Shown: positions 45,050 through 53,801 of the stretch, piece by piece | Layout of the letters: every line of letters begins with the position of its first letter | Numbering within the stretch: position 1 is the stretch's first letter | DNA from: Methanosphaera stadtmanae | GTDB taxonomy: Archaea; Methanobacteriota; Methanobacteria; Methanobacteriales; Methanobacteriaceae | Assembly (NCBI GenBank): GCA_015062805.1 | Contig: SUTQ01000003.1 | Location: 62,001-126,000, forward strand | Direction of reading: 5' to 3' | Length of the DNA stretch: 64,000 nt | The notes under the pieces: generated by a model | Told to the model about the DNA's origin: nothing | The model's input: the letters and a program-made list of their open reading frames with translations, nothing else | The model's database searches: none | Made by a program: the position numbers and the translations under genes

Positions 45050-45403
45050 TTATAGTGATAATATTATCATGAAAAATATTGATTCAATTACAAAGTGTAA
45101 TGCTCTATGATGTAATGCATTCATTTCTATTTCAAAGTAGTTATGATAAATATCTATGCAGAAATGAACTGTTCCAGCCAATATTCCTATTGTAAACGAT
45201 TGGAATACTAATGATAAAACAATACAATGGAATATCGCTTCTAGTACTTCATGTACTATCCATGTAACGAATGATGATTTAACTATATTATGTATTATTT
45301 CTCCAAGTATTATATAGAAATCACTAAAGGTGTGCCAAATTATTCCATGCATAATATCAGAACAAGCTAGAACAACCGCTATATAAAACCATTCTATATT
45401 CAT
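45050..45403 (-). CDS. Small His-rich integral membrane protein, unknown function
   Basis: The product is 117 residues if the ATG at 45403 is used, chosen because GGTGGTC lies just upstream; a longer frame reaches 45424. It has about four hydrophobic segments. Unusually, His residues recur along and next to them (DIMHGIIWH, then IVHEVLEAIFH, then GTVHFCIDIYHNYFEIE, then ALHHRALHF). The His and Glu positions could bind a metal, as in membrane hydrolases or metal carriers, but no family was recognised. It lies 50 nt upstream of pheT on the same strand and may be co-transcribed with it. Confidence 0.6.
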   Translation of the reverse strand: MNIEWFYIAVVLACSDIMHGIIWHTFSDFYIILGEIIHNIVKSSFVTWIVHEVLEAIFHCIVLSLVFQSFTIGILAGTVHFCIDIYHNYFEIEMNALHHRALHFVIESIFFMIILSL

Positions 45404-45534
45404 AATGACCACCATTCTATTCAATTTAAATATTATATTATAATTTTTATGTTTTAAAATAATTAAATTTATTTATATTTTTTATATTTACAAATTTTTT
45501 CTGTATATAACATTGTGAAAGATATATATTACAT

Positions 45535-45543
45535 TTTATATAA
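45535..45543 (+). promoter_or_regulatory. TATA-like box A for the HTH regulator
   Basis: TTTATATAA is about 60 nt upstream of the regulator's ATG (45605), leaving a leader of roughly 35-40 nt that holds the GGAGGT Shine-Dalgarno. Confidence 0.45.
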
Positions 45544-45604
45544 TATATATTAAATAGAAATATAAAGTACATTTAATGATATTCATACTTATGGAGGTAT
45601 GACT

Positions 45605-46000
45605 ATGAAACCACCTTGTGAAATAGTTGTATGGTATGTTATACCATCAATAAGATCAAAACTTGCTAAGGAATTACTGAATCTTGGAATGAAACAAAAA
45701 GAAATTTCACAATTATTGGAGATTACCCAACCTGCGGTTAGTCAATATATCAGTGACAAAAGAGGGCATGAAATTGATTTTGAACCAGAAGTAGAAAACT
45801 ATATTAAAAATATGGCAAAAGAAATGACAACTGGTGAATTACAACCAATTGACCTCATACCTAAATTCTGCCATGTATGTAAAACTATTAAAACTCACGA
45901 AGTCCTATGTCAATTACATAAAGAAAAAGTCAATATTCCTACAGATTGTAATGTATGTATGGGAAGCCAATCCGATGAAAATATTTGTGGATTACATTAA
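45605..46000 (+). CDS. HTH transcriptional regulator with Cys cluster (COG2522-like)
   Basis: A small predicted DNA-binding regulator (131 residues). The ATG at 45605 was chosen because GGAGGT (45593-45598) is 6 nt upstream; the ATG at 45599 directly touches the Shine-Dalgarno. The N-terminus PPCEIVVWYVIPSIRSKLAKEL and the helix-turn-helix MKQKEISQLLEITQPAVSQYISDKRG are typical of this archaeal family. The C-terminal 45 residues carry CHVC, a single Cys (VLC), CNVC and a final Cys, arranged for a metal or Fe-S cluster. It may thus sense redox state or metals. The next gene, gshA-like and thiol-related, lies on the same strand after a hairpin terminator. Confidence 0.82.
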   Translation: MKPPCEIVVWYVIPSIRSKLAKELLNLGMKQKEISQLLEITQPAVSQYISDKRGHEIDFEPEVENYIKNMAKEMTTGELQPIDLIPKFCHVCKTIKTHEVLCQLHKEKVNIPTDCNVCMGSQSDENICGLH

Positions 46001-46003
46001 AAA

Positions 46004-46037
46004 AAAGAATTTTATTAAAAATTCTTTGATTTTTTTT
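46004..46037 (+). terminator. Hairpin plus T8 terminator after the regulator
   Basis: A 10-bp perfect stem (46004-46013 pairing with 46018-46027), loop ATTA, then T8 at 46030-46037. It begins 4 nt after the stop codon. Confidence 0.65.
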
Positions 46038-46060
46038 AACTATTTTTATAACAATGTTAA

Positions 46061-46070
46061 CTTTTATATG
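46061..46070 (+). promoter_or_regulatory. TATA-like box upstream of gshA-like gene, possible leaderless start
   Basis: CTTTTATATG lies about 27 nt before the ATG at 46093, and no Shine-Dalgarno is seen between them. This spacing would put the transcript start at or next to the ATG. Confidence 0.35.
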
Positions 46071-46092
46071 GGTTAAAAAACAATAATAATAT

Positions 46093-47508
46093 ATGAAAGA
46101 ATTTCTGACAACAAACAACATCAAGAGTATCATTTCACCAAAAGAATTACTTTGTGGAAACTTTGGTTTTGAAAAAGAAGGATTGAGGATTGATTCCGAA
46201 GGAAACTTATCAATCACCCCACATCCTGATGTGTTCGGAAATAAATTAACTAACCCCTATATTACAACAGATTTTTCAGAAAGTCAAGTTGAAATAGTTA
46301 CACCAACTTTTAACTCACTAAAAGAAGCATACCAATGTTTAACTTTTTTAGTTGATATTGTTAACACGTCAATCCCCTATGACCAATACATTTGGAACCA
46401 ATCGTTACCCTGCATATTACCTGACAAATACATGATACCCCTAGCAGAATATGAAGGTAAAAAAGGAGAAGAATCCAGAGATTACAGAATTAATTTAGCA
46501 AATAAATACGGTACTAAAAAACAAATGATTTCAGGAATACATTATAACTTCTCAATAGCTGAAGAAACATTACAAAAATTATATTCTAACTATGAAAATA
46601 CAGAAGTATCTTATAAAAACTTTAAAAATGAGATTTATCTTAAAATTACAAGAAACTATTTGAGATTTAAATGGTTAATAATTTATTTAACTGGAGCAAC
46701 ACCTTCCGCTCATAAGACATTTACAAAAGAATGTATTGAACTAATGGAACACTTTGATGGGATTGACAGTTACTATTCCAACGAAGGAACATCCTTTAGA
46801 AATTCAAATATAGGTTACAAAAACTTACTTGCATTATATCCCCGTTATGACAATGTCAAAAATTTTGTTAGTGATGTTAATGGTTTTATTGAAGAAGGAA
46901 GCTTATCTGAAGCAAAAGAGTTATACACACAGATAAGATTAAAACCAAAAGATCCTACAAGATATCTCAAATCATTAAAAGAAGATGGAATTATATATCT
47001 TGAAGTAAGGAGTATTGACATCAATCCATTTGATAAATGTGGAGTATCACTTATTGATGCTGAATTTGTACATTTATTTTTAATATATTTAATGCTTAAA
47101 AAAGAAGATGAATATCCGGAATGGCAAAGTGAAGGAGTATACAACGAAGAGTTAACTGCAGAAAAAGCATTCAATCCCGATTGTTTTTTACATAAAAATG
47201 GTAAAGAAATAAAAATAAAAGAATGGGCAAATATAATAATTGATGAAATAGATGAACTTAACACATTTTTAAAACTAGAAAAAGAAGAAATTATAAAAAT
47301 TATGCGTGAAAGAGTGAATAATCCTAAAAAAACTTATGCAAAACAACTTGTTGAAATAATAGAAAACAAAGGTTTTATATCCAGTCAAACATCAATTGCC
47401 AAACATAACAAAGAAACAAGTTTTGAATCCATAGACTTGGAAACAATACAAAATAATGAAAAACTAAAGGAATATTATACAAAATCCCTACCAAAAATAA
47501 GATTATAA
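46093..47508 (+). CDS. gshA: Bacterial-type glutamate-cysteine ligase
   Basis: It is predicted to make gamma-glutamylcysteine from glutamate, cysteine and ATP. Features of the GshA family are GNFGFEKEGLRI near residue 24, TTDFSESQVEIVTP near 58, QMISGIHYNFS near 144, NSNIGYKN, and YLEVRSIDINPF near 301. At 471 residues it is close to the enterobacterial GshA and to the N-terminal part of fused GshAB. No ATP-grasp glutathione synthetase domain follows, so the product would be gamma-glutamylcysteine. Such a gene is unusual in a strictly anaerobic methanogen and suggests transfer from a bacterium. A flavin reductase-like gene follows 22 nt later. Confidence 0.85.
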   Translation: MKEFLTTNNIKSIISPKELLCGNFGFEKEGLRIDSEGNLSITPHPDVFGNKLTNPYITTDFSESQVEIVTPTFNSLKEAYQCLTFLVDIVNTSIPYDQYIWNQSLPCILPDKYMIPLAEYEGKKGEESRDYRINLANKYGTKKQMISGIHYNFSIAEETLQKLYSNYENTEVSYKNFKNEIYLKITRNYLRFKWLIIYLTGATPSAHKTFTKECIELMEHFDGIDSYYSNEGTSFRNSNIGYKNLLALYPRYDNVKNFVSDVNGFIEEGSLSEAKELYTQIRLKPKDPTRYLKSLKEDGIIYLEVRSIDINPFDKCGVSLIDAEFVHLFLIYLMLKKEDEYPEWQSEGVYNEELTAEKAFNPDCFLHKNGKEIKIKEWANIIIDEIDELNTFLKLEKEEIIKIMRERVNNPKKTYAKQLVEIIENKGFISSQTSIAKHNKETSFESIDLETIQNNEKLKEYYTKSLPKIRL

Positions 47509-47530
47509 AATAAAAGAAATAATAAAATAA

Positions 47531-48025
47531 GTGATAAATATTAAAAAAGAAGCCATAATTGATAAATCAAGAATTGAACCAAAACCAAATGTACTAGTTT
47601 CTTGTCGTAAAGATGGAGAAGACAATGCACTGGCAGTAGGGTTTGCATCAAATGCTAGTTTAGAACCTGCAATGGTTATGATAGGAATAGTACCTAGCAG
47701 ATACTCTTATTCCATGATTAAAGAGACTGGAAAATTCGCTGTAAACATCCCTGCAAAAAATTTTGCTGAAACATTTAAATATTTGGGAACTGTATCAAGA
47801 CGAGATGAAGATAAACTAGCAAACATCAAAACTGTAACTGGTGATATTGTAGACGTACCATTACTCACAGATTGTCCTGTTAACTTTGAATGTACAGTTG
47901 TTGATTCTTTAAAACCAGAAAATGGAACACATGAATTATTCATTGGAAAAGTAGAAAAAGTTCATTGTGATGAAGAATTCTTGGAAGACGGAGAAATTAA
48001 TTGGAGTAAAATAGATTTACTCTAA
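47531..48025 (+). CDS. Flavin reductase-like FMN-binding protein
   Basis: A split-barrel flavoprotein of the flavin reductase-like family. ALAVGFASNASLEPAMVMIGIVPSRYSYSMIKETGKFAVNIP is the typical FMN-binding core, followed by GTVSRRDEDKL and ECTVVDSL. Length 164. In methanogens this family often acts in electron transfer with F420- or Fe-S-dependent partners. The start is uncertain: the GTG at 47531 has no separate Shine-Dalgarno. GTGAT could itself be the binding site for an ATT nine bases further on. It lies 22 nt after the gshA-like gene and is likely co-transcribed. It converges with rfbC. Confidence 0.88.
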   Translation: MINIKKEAIIDKSRIEPKPNVLVSCRKDGEDNALAVGFASNASLEPAMVMIGIVPSRYSYSMIKETGKFAVNIPAKNFAETFKYLGTVSRRDEDKLANIKTVTGDIVDVPLLTDCPVNFECTVVDSLKPENGTHELFIGKVEKVHCDEEFLEDGEINWSKIDLL

Positions 48026-48043
48026 ATTTACTTCAACATACTA

Positions 48044-48050
48044 TTTTTTT
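48044..48050 (+). terminator. T-run between flavin reductase and rfbC
   Basis: T7 lies 19 nt after the stop codon in the 28-nt gap to the convergent rfbC. The region is also A-rich, giving a U-tract on the other strand. Confidence 0.35.
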
Positions 48051-48053
48051 AAA

Positions 48054-48611
48054 TTAAAAATCTGTTTCCGTCTGACTCAACGGTTTCCAAAGTTTATCTT
48101 TTTCTGAAAGTATTATTTCATCGATATCATCTATTGGCCATTCAATCCCTATTTCTGGATCATTCCATTGAATTCCACCTTCATCATCAGGTTTATAAAA
48201 ATCTGTGCATTTATATGTGAATTCTGCAGCTTCAGATAATACCACAAAGCCGTGTGCAAAGCCTTCAGGGATGTAAAATTGTTTCTTGTTTTCAGCAGAT
48301 AAAATTACCCCTTCCCACTTACCATAGGTTGGTGAATCTTTCCTCATATCAACTGCAACATCAAACACTTCCCCACTTATTACTCTTACAAGTTTTCCCT
48401 GTGGTTGAGTATATTGGAAGTGAAGTCCTCTTAAAACTCCTTTTTTTGATTTTGATTGGTTATCTTGAACAAATTCCATATCCAATCCATTTTCAGAGAA
48501 TACCTCTTTATGATATGTTTCCATAAAATATCCTCTGTTATCTCCGAATACTTGTGGTTCTATAACATATACACCTTCAATACTAGTTTCATTAAATTTA
48601 AAATCTGCCAT
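48054..48611 (-). CDS. rfbC: dTDP-4-dehydrorhamnose 3,5-epimerase
   Basis: The third step of dTDP-L-rhamnose synthesis, a cupin-fold epimerase. Diagnostic motifs are ETYHKEVFSE near residue 30, KGVLRGLHFQ (catalytic His near 64), GEVFDVAVDMRKDSPTYGKW near 80 and IPEGFAHGFVVLS near 116. The 185-residue length is standard. AGAGGAAT precedes the ATG. rfbA, rfbB and rfbD are not in the window and may lie elsewhere. It is transcribed divergently from glf, which suggests supply of rhamnose and galactofuranose to the same polysaccharide. Confidence 0.95.
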   Translation of the reverse strand: MADFKFNETSIEGVYVIEPQVFGDNRGYFMETYHKEVFSENGLDMEFVQDNQSKSKKGVLRGLHFQYTQPQGKLVRVISGEVFDVAVDMRKDSPTYGKWEGVILSAENKKQFYIPEGFAHGFVVLSEAAEFTYKCTDFYKPDDEGGIQWNDPEIGIEWPIDDIDEIILSEKDKLWKPLSQTETDF

Positions 48612-48686
48612 GTTATTCCTCTAATATGTTCTAATAATTATATCTTTAATTAATAATCTTTAAAATTTATTACTGTTAAAAAACAA

Positions 48687-48700
48687 AACTTATTATAATA
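48687..48700 (+). promoter_or_regulatory. TATA-like box A for glf
   Basis: CTTATTATAATATA lies about 27 nt before the expected transcript start, just upstream of the AAAGGGA Shine-Dalgarno and the ATG at 48720. Confidence 0.35.
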
Positions 48701-48719
48701 TACTAAAGGGAAAATTATT

Positions 48720-49829
48720 ATGAAATACGATTATTTAATAGTAGGATCAGGATTATTTGGTTCTATTTTTGCTTATGAAATGAATAAAATAGGAAAAAAA
48801 TGTATAGTAATAGAAAAAAGGAATCATATTGGTGGAAACATTTACACATCCAAAGAAGAAAACATTAATGTCCACAAATATGGTGCACACATTTTCCACA
48901 CTAGCGACAAAAAAGTATGGGAATATATTAATGAGTTTACTGAATTTAACAACTTTATAAATTCTCCAGTTGCTATATATGAAGACAAAATGTACAATTT
49001 ACCATTTAATATGAACACTTTCTATCAAATGTGGGGTACTAAAACACCTGCAGAAGCTATTGCAAAAATTGAAGAACAAAAAGCTGAAGCAAATATTACA
49101 GAACCTAAAAATTTAGAAGAACAAGCAATAAGTTTAGTTGGACCAGATATTTACACAAAACTTATCAAAGGTTATACTGAAAAACAATGGGGAAAAGATT
49201 GCACTGAATTACCTGCATTTATTATAAAAAGGTTACCTGTGAGATTAACATTTGATAACAATTACTTTAACGATAGATATCAAGGAATACCATTAGATGG
49301 ATATACAACAGTTATTGAACAAATGTTAGATGGACTAGAAGTTAAATTAAATACGGACTTCTTCGAAGATAGAGAAAAATGGGAAAATATTGCAGATAAA
49401 ATAGTATTTACTGGAATGATAGACCAATTCTATGATTATCAATTCGGTAGACTAGAATATAGAGGATTAAAATTTGAAACAGAAACACTCGATATGGAAA
49501 ATTATCAGGGAAATGCTGTTATCAATTACACTGAAAGAAAAATACCATACACACGTATCATTGAACACAAACACTTTGAAGGTTCAGACAGTCCTAAAAC
49601 AATTGTAACCAAGGAATATCCTGCACAATGGAATCCTGGAGATGAAGCATATTATCCTGTAAACAATGACGAAAACAATGAAATTTATACCAAATATGAA
49701 GAACTAGCTAGTCAAGAAGAAAAAATAATATTTGGTGGAAGATTAGGTACATACAAATACTATGATATGTGGAAAATCATTGATGAAGCCTTGAATTGTG
49801 TTGAAAAAGAAAAAGAACTAATTGAATAA
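48720..49829 (+). CDS. glf: UDP-galactopyranose mutase
   Basis: A flavoenzyme that converts UDP-galactopyranose to UDP-galactofuranose, the donor for galactofuranose in surface glycans. The FAD-binding N-terminus reads YLIVGSGLFGSIFAYEMNKIGKK, followed by EKRNHIGGN and HKYGAHIFHT. Further motifs are YTEKQWGKDCTELP near 157, PYTRIIEHKHFEG and GGRLGTYKYYDM near 340, all typical of bacterial-type Glf. Length 369 is complete. The 3' end overlaps the convergent GT4 gene by 12 bp. Confidence 0.96.
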   Translation: MKYDYLIVGSGLFGSIFAYEMNKIGKKCIVIEKRNHIGGNIYTSKEENINVHKYGAHIFHTSDKKVWEYINEFTEFNNFINSPVAIYEDKMYNLPFNMNTFYQMWGTKTPAEAIAKIEEQKAEANITEPKNLEEQAISLVGPDIYTKLIKGYTEKQWGKDCTELPAFIIKRLPVRLTFDNNYFNDRYQGIPLDGYTTVIEQMLDGLEVKLNTDFFEDREKWENIADKIVFTGMIDQFYDYQFGRLEYRGLKFETETLDMENYQGNAVINYTERKIPYTRIIEHKHFEGSDSPKTIVTKEYPAQWNPGDEAYYPVNNDENNEIYTKYEELASQEEKIIFGGRLGTYKYYDMWKIIDEALNCVEKEKELIE

Positions 49830-50942
49830 ACTTTCATAAGCTTTATTTAATTTTTCACCTATTACTTCTTTTGTATAATTGTTTTTATTCTCCAAACCTT
49901 CTTTTTGTAAATTTTTATATAACTTTTTGTCCTTTAAGATTTTAAGAATTTGTACGGCTAATTCATTATGGTTTTTAGGTTCAAAAAAGAGTCCTCCTTT
50001 TTGACCACTGGATTCAAGAACTGGAGGAATACGTGCTGCCACAAATGGTGTTTCAAGTGATTGAGCTTCTATAATAACTATACCAAAACCTTCAACGATA
50101 CTTGGAAGACAAAATACATCAGATGAGTTAACTATCCTCATCACATCATCATGTTCTTCTACAAAACCCAAAAACTCAATATTTTCATCCAAACCTAATT
50201 GATTAGATAACTTTTTTAGATTTTCCTCTTCAGGTCCAGTTCCAATAATTTTACATTGAATATTCGGAATTTCTTCCCTAATTATTGATATAGCTTTTAT
50301 CAAATCATTTACCCTTTTGTATTCTACCAATCGTGCAACGCAGGAAATTGTTGGTTTTTCATACTTTTCTGATTCTATTATGGGAAAATCAACTATGTTA
50401 TGAACAGTTAATGTTCTTGTGTTATCAACATACTTGTTTAAGTTTTCTCTAGTATAATCTGATACTGCAACATATAAGTCAATATCCTTTTTAAATATAT
50501 AACGTTCTAACACTTCACCAAAAAGTCCTGTTATGCCCATATTTTTAGTCCATTCACCTATCCAAACATCATGATATCTTAATGCTACTTTGGAGTTCAA
50601 TTTTTTGGCAAGCTTATAAGCAACAGGATACGTTATGAAATTATAACCAATAACAAGATCAATGTCTTCAAGAGTTTTGTGTTGATTCACAGCATCTTTC
50701 ATAAATTTTAACCTGCTGGTAAATGATCCTTTTTGAACATAACCCCTATCTTCACCACAACAAATTACACGTACATCTTGAATATTAAATGTATCGAGTT
50801 TTCCCTCTTTTGATGTAAGAACCATTACATTATGATGCTTTGAAAGTTCTAATGCTTCATTAAAGCAACAAACCTCCACCCCACCTTTAATATCTAAACT
50901 TTCACTATGTGGAAAATATTCTGTAACAATGCAAATATTCAT
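49818..50942 (-). CDS. GT4 family glycosyltransferase
   Basis: A GT-B-fold, retaining glycosyltransferase. The N-terminal Rossmann domain has ICIVTEYFPHSESLDIKGGVEV and the C-terminal donor domain has IVEYKRVNDLIKAI, CKIIGTGPEEENLKKL, VEEHDDVMRIVNSSDVFCLPSIVEGFGIVIIEAQ. The last carries the conserved E-x7-E motif of the family. A GTGAT Shine-Dalgarno supports the ATG. It follows the flippase gene by 9 nt, which suggests a two-gene operon. The final 12 bp overlap the convergent glf gene. The sugar is unknown. Confidence 0.92.
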   Translation of the reverse strand: MNICIVTEYFPHSESLDIKGGVEVCCFNEALELSKHHNVMVLTSKEGKLDTFNIQDVRVICCGEDRGYVQKGSFTSRLKFMKDAVNQHKTLEDIDLVIGYNFITYPVAYKLAKKLNSKVALRYHDVWIGEWTKNMGITGLFGEVLERYIFKKDIDLYVAVSDYTRENLNKYVDNTRTLTVHNIVDFPIIESEKYEKPTISCVARLVEYKRVNDLIKAISIIREEIPNIQCKIIGTGPEEENLKKLSNQLGLDENIEFLGFVEEHDDVMRIVNSSDVFCLPSIVEGFGIVIIEAQSLETPFVAARIPPVLESSGQKGGLFFEPKNHNELAVQILKILKDKKLYKNLQKEGLENKNNYTKEVIGEKLNKAYESLFN

Positions 50943-50951
50943 AAAATCACT

Positions 50952-52403
50952 TTACTTATTTTTTACCTGTTCAACCAAACCAATAATAATTTCTCTGTCC
51001 TCATCATTTATAGCACCTGTTACAAACAATGCTATTAAATATACAATTACTGCTACAACAACACCTACTAAAAATGGTAAGTGTAACAATATCAATACAA
51101 CTGCCATAAATATATTAGCTAAAACCACTTGCATAACTGATTTAATTGAATTCTTATAATTTAATTTAAATTCAGTAGATCTTAGCGAATACAACATTAA
51201 AATTAGTACTACCAACTCAGTAAGTACTGAAGTGATGCTTGCTCCGACAAAGGAATATTGTGAAATCAGAAGCATATTAGAAACTACACTAAAAAATGCA
51301 CCAACCATTACTACTTTAGTTACAAAGAATTGCTTATTAATAGCTCCGAGTAACGTAGAAGAAGTACCACTAAGGAACATGAAAATGGAAGCCCAGATTA
51401 ATATGCTTAAGCAAATAGTTCCCTCCAAATATTCTGCACCAAAAATTATTAACATTATGTCACTAGAATATATGAAAGTTCCAACAGCTATTGGAACGGA
51501 TAAAATTAACATAAACTTCATGAATTTCTTATACAACTGTGATAATTTATCCTTATCTTCAACAAATAACTGACTCATAACGGGGAAAACCGCATTAGAC
51601 AATAAGATAAACATTGCAGATAACACCAACAATAGTTTTTGTGCAGAACTAAACAATCCTACTGCAATACTACCTGACATAAAAGATAAAATTATTGCTG
51701 CTATCCAAAAGTATATTGAAGTGAAAACATTTGTTATACCAAAAGGAATACCATTTACAATTAATTCTTTAATGAATTCTTTACTGAAATCATATTCAAA
51801 CTTAGGGTAATGTTTAAATTTTATTAATAAAGCCAATAACAATGATATAAACATTGCAATAGGATAAGCAAATGCAATCCAAACAACATTAAGTCTGAAA
51901 TATATGAATAGTAATGAAATTAAAAAAACACCCACATTATACACAGTATTCACTATGGTTTGATAATGCATTTCTTCATTACTTTGATATAATGAATAAT
52001 AAAATGTTGTTAAGGAATTGAAAAACATATACAACCCTACAACAAACATTACTCCGAAAGCTTCACCAGTAAATCCACTTAAATAAGAAAATATTACATA
52101 AGCAACGAAAGTAATTATAGTTAATATCAAACGTAAGACAAAAGCTGTTCCAAAGTACTTTGCGGTTAAATTATAGTCCCTTGAAACTTTTTGAATTGCA
52201 TATAAACCGAGACCAAGGTCACAAAATACTCCAAAAATACCAATAACAGATAAAGCAGTAGAAATTAGTCCGAAATTATAAGTACCCAAATACCTTGCTG
52301 TAAATAATGTTAATAAAAACATCATAAGATTACTGATAAGACTTGTTAAAAATAAAAAACCAGAATTTTTAACTACTCTTGTTGTAACTGTCATAGGCAT
52401 CAT
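50952..52403 (-). CDS. Wzx-like polysaccharide flippase (MATE/MOP superfamily)
   Basis: An integral membrane protein with 12-14 hydrophobic segments, predicted to flip lipid-linked glycan across the membrane. Typical features are TTRVVKNSGFLFLTSLISN at the N-terminus, FTARYLGTYNFGLISTALS, the long run of membrane helices, and GAEYLEGTICLSILIWASI near residue 340. The frame opens at a TTG at 52439, but no ribosome binding site precedes it. The ATG at 52403 is preferred: TATA-like sequence lies about 25 nt upstream, which would give a leaderless transcript. It precedes the GT4 gene and probably serves the rfbC-glf polysaccharide. Confidence 0.9.
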   Translation of the reverse strand: MMPMTVTTRVVKNSGFLFLTSLISNLMMFLLTLFTARYLGTYNFGLISTALSVIGIFGVFCDLGLGLYAIQKVSRDYNLTAKYFGTAFVLRLILTIITFVAYVIFSYLSGFTGEAFGVMFVVGLYMFFNSLTTFYYSLYQSNEEMHYQTIVNTVYNVGVFLISLLFIYFRLNVVWIAFAYPIAMFISLLLALLIKFKHYPKFEYDFSKEFIKELIVNGIPFGITNVFTSIYFWIAAIILSFMSGSIAVGLFSSAQKLLLVLSAMFILLSNAVFPVMSQLFVEDKDKLSQLYKKFMKFMLILSVPIAVGTFIYSSDIMLIIFGAEYLEGTICLSILIWASIFMFLSGTSSTLLGAINKQFFVTKVVMVGAFFSVVSNMLLISQYSFVGASITSVLTELVVLILMLYSLRSTEFKLNYKNSIKSVMQVVLANIFMAVVLILLHLPFLVGVVVAVIVYLIALFVTGAINDEDREIIIGLVEQVKNK

Positions 52404-52734
52404 TTTTTTAAGATTATTTATATTATATTTATTAATCAAATAATTTTATTCTTTCTATTTATTTCTAAAAATGTTCATGAATAATTCTATAATAATCTGA
52501 TTTAATCCCATTAATTAAAGTATTAGTTAGTTTATGAAATTATGAATTTTAAATAACTATCTGGAAAACTTTTGAAATAATTTATATCTTTTTATAAAAA
52601 CTTTGTAGGAATGAGATAAGCAATAATATAACGTAGTATTGATTTTATTTTATAATGAAATTATTTATGTAAAAAAAAGCAAAAGTTTATACTAATTAGG
52701 TTGTTAAATAAAAATTTTAAAAATAGGTGATATT
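52404..52734. promoter_or_regulatory. Divergent spacer between flippase and GT8 genes
   Basis: About 330 nt of A+T-rich sequence with transcription leaving in both directions. No ORF or stable RNA fold was recognised. Several TATA-like tracts occur and the promoters cannot be placed exactly. Confidence 0.35.
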
Positions 52735-53748
52735 TTGATTAATATAGTGTTTGCATCAGATGATAATTACTTTGGATATCTTTATGTAGCATTATATTCC
52801 TTATTGGAAAATAACAGAAAAGAAACAATTAACTTATTTATTTTAGATGACAAAATAAAAAGCGAAAAAAAGGAAAAAGTTTCAAGCTTAATAAATAATT
52901 ATGAAAACAAAGTTGTAAACTTTATTGATATTTCCAATATTGTAAATGATTACGTTTCAAATGATACTTTAAAGTCTTATTTGAGAAAAAATTATTCAAC
53001 AACATATGCTCGCTTATTTTTAGACTTTCTTTTACCGCCTGAAATTGAAAAAGTATTATACTTAGACTGTGACATTTTAGTTAACGGCAATTTGAAAGAA
53101 TTATGGGATATTGATATTTCAGATTACTATGTTGCTGGTGTGTTAGACCTAATGCCAAACGTTTACAAAGAAGTTATTGGATTAAATGCCGATTCAACTT
53201 ATTTAAATGCAGGCATATTACTGATTAATGTAAAAAAATGCAGAAATGAAGGCATCTGGAATAAATTTTTTGAATTTCTAAAACAACACATCAACGAAGA
53301 TATTCATCATGACCAAGGTATAATTAATGGTGTTTGTAAAGATAAAATGTTAGTTATTCATCCCAAATATAATTACATAGGATCATTACACATTAAAAAA
53401 CCAACAAATGCAATAAAATGGTTTGTTGATCAAAAAAATTTCTATGATAATGAAACTATTGATGAAGCCAAAAATAATACCGTCATATACCACTTTTGTG
53501 AAGGATCATTAGGTCGTCCTTGGTATAATAACAACCATATGTATTATAATTTATACAGAGAATATGTATTAAAGTCTAAAATAGATGAAAATACAATATA
53601 TACTTCAAACTATGATAAAAGTTTATTTAATAAATTATATTTGTTTTTACAAACAAATACCCTATTTTCCATTATGTTAAAACTAATTCCCGCACCAATT
53701 ACTCGAAATATTACAAATAAACTTTTAAAACTAAATATGAAAAATTAA
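52735..53748 (+). CDS. GT8 family glycosyltransferase
   Basis: A retaining GT-A transferase related to bacterial lipopolysaccharide galactosyl- and glucosyltransferases. The N-terminus has INIVFASDDNYFGYLYVALYSLLEN, the metal-binding motif is VLYLDCDILV near residue 103, followed by YLNAGILLINVKKCR near 158 and HHDQGIINGVC near 192. HFCEGSLGRPW near 247 is the expected C-terminal motif. TTG start, with a GGTGAT Shine-Dalgarno just upstream as at 57781. It begins a plus-strand run of envelope-related genes. Donor and acceptor are unknown. Confidence 0.92.
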   Translation: MINIVFASDDNYFGYLYVALYSLLENNRKETINLFILDDKIKSEKKEKVSSLINNYENKVVNFIDISNIVNDYVSNDTLKSYLRKNYSTTYARLFLDFLLPPEIEKVLYLDCDILVNGNLKELWDIDISDYYVAGVLDLMPNVYKEVIGLNADSTYLNAGILLINVKKCRNEGIWNKFFEFLKQHINEDIHHDQGIINGVCKDKMLVIHPKYNYIGSLHIKKPTNAIKWFVDQKNFYDNETIDEAKNNTVIYHFCEGSLGRPWYNNNHMYYNLYREYVLKSKIDENTIYTSNYDKSLFNKLYLFLQTNTLFSIMLKLIPAPITRNITNKLLKLNMKN

Positions 53749-53801
53749 CGTATATAATTATTGTAAAAAAAAATTATTAGATTTACTATTTGGTAGATAA
53801 T

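Noticed and set aside
45834-46076. An 80-codon plus-strand frame overlapping the HTH regulator
   Set aside because: It has no Shine-Dalgarno and runs through the hairpin terminator. The regulator frame has clear domain support.
46845-47264. A 139-codon minus-strand open frame inside the gshA-like gene
   Set aside because: It is fully antisense to a well-supported gene, has no ribosome binding site and has the Ser/Leu/Phe/Ile-rich composition typical of a shadow frame.
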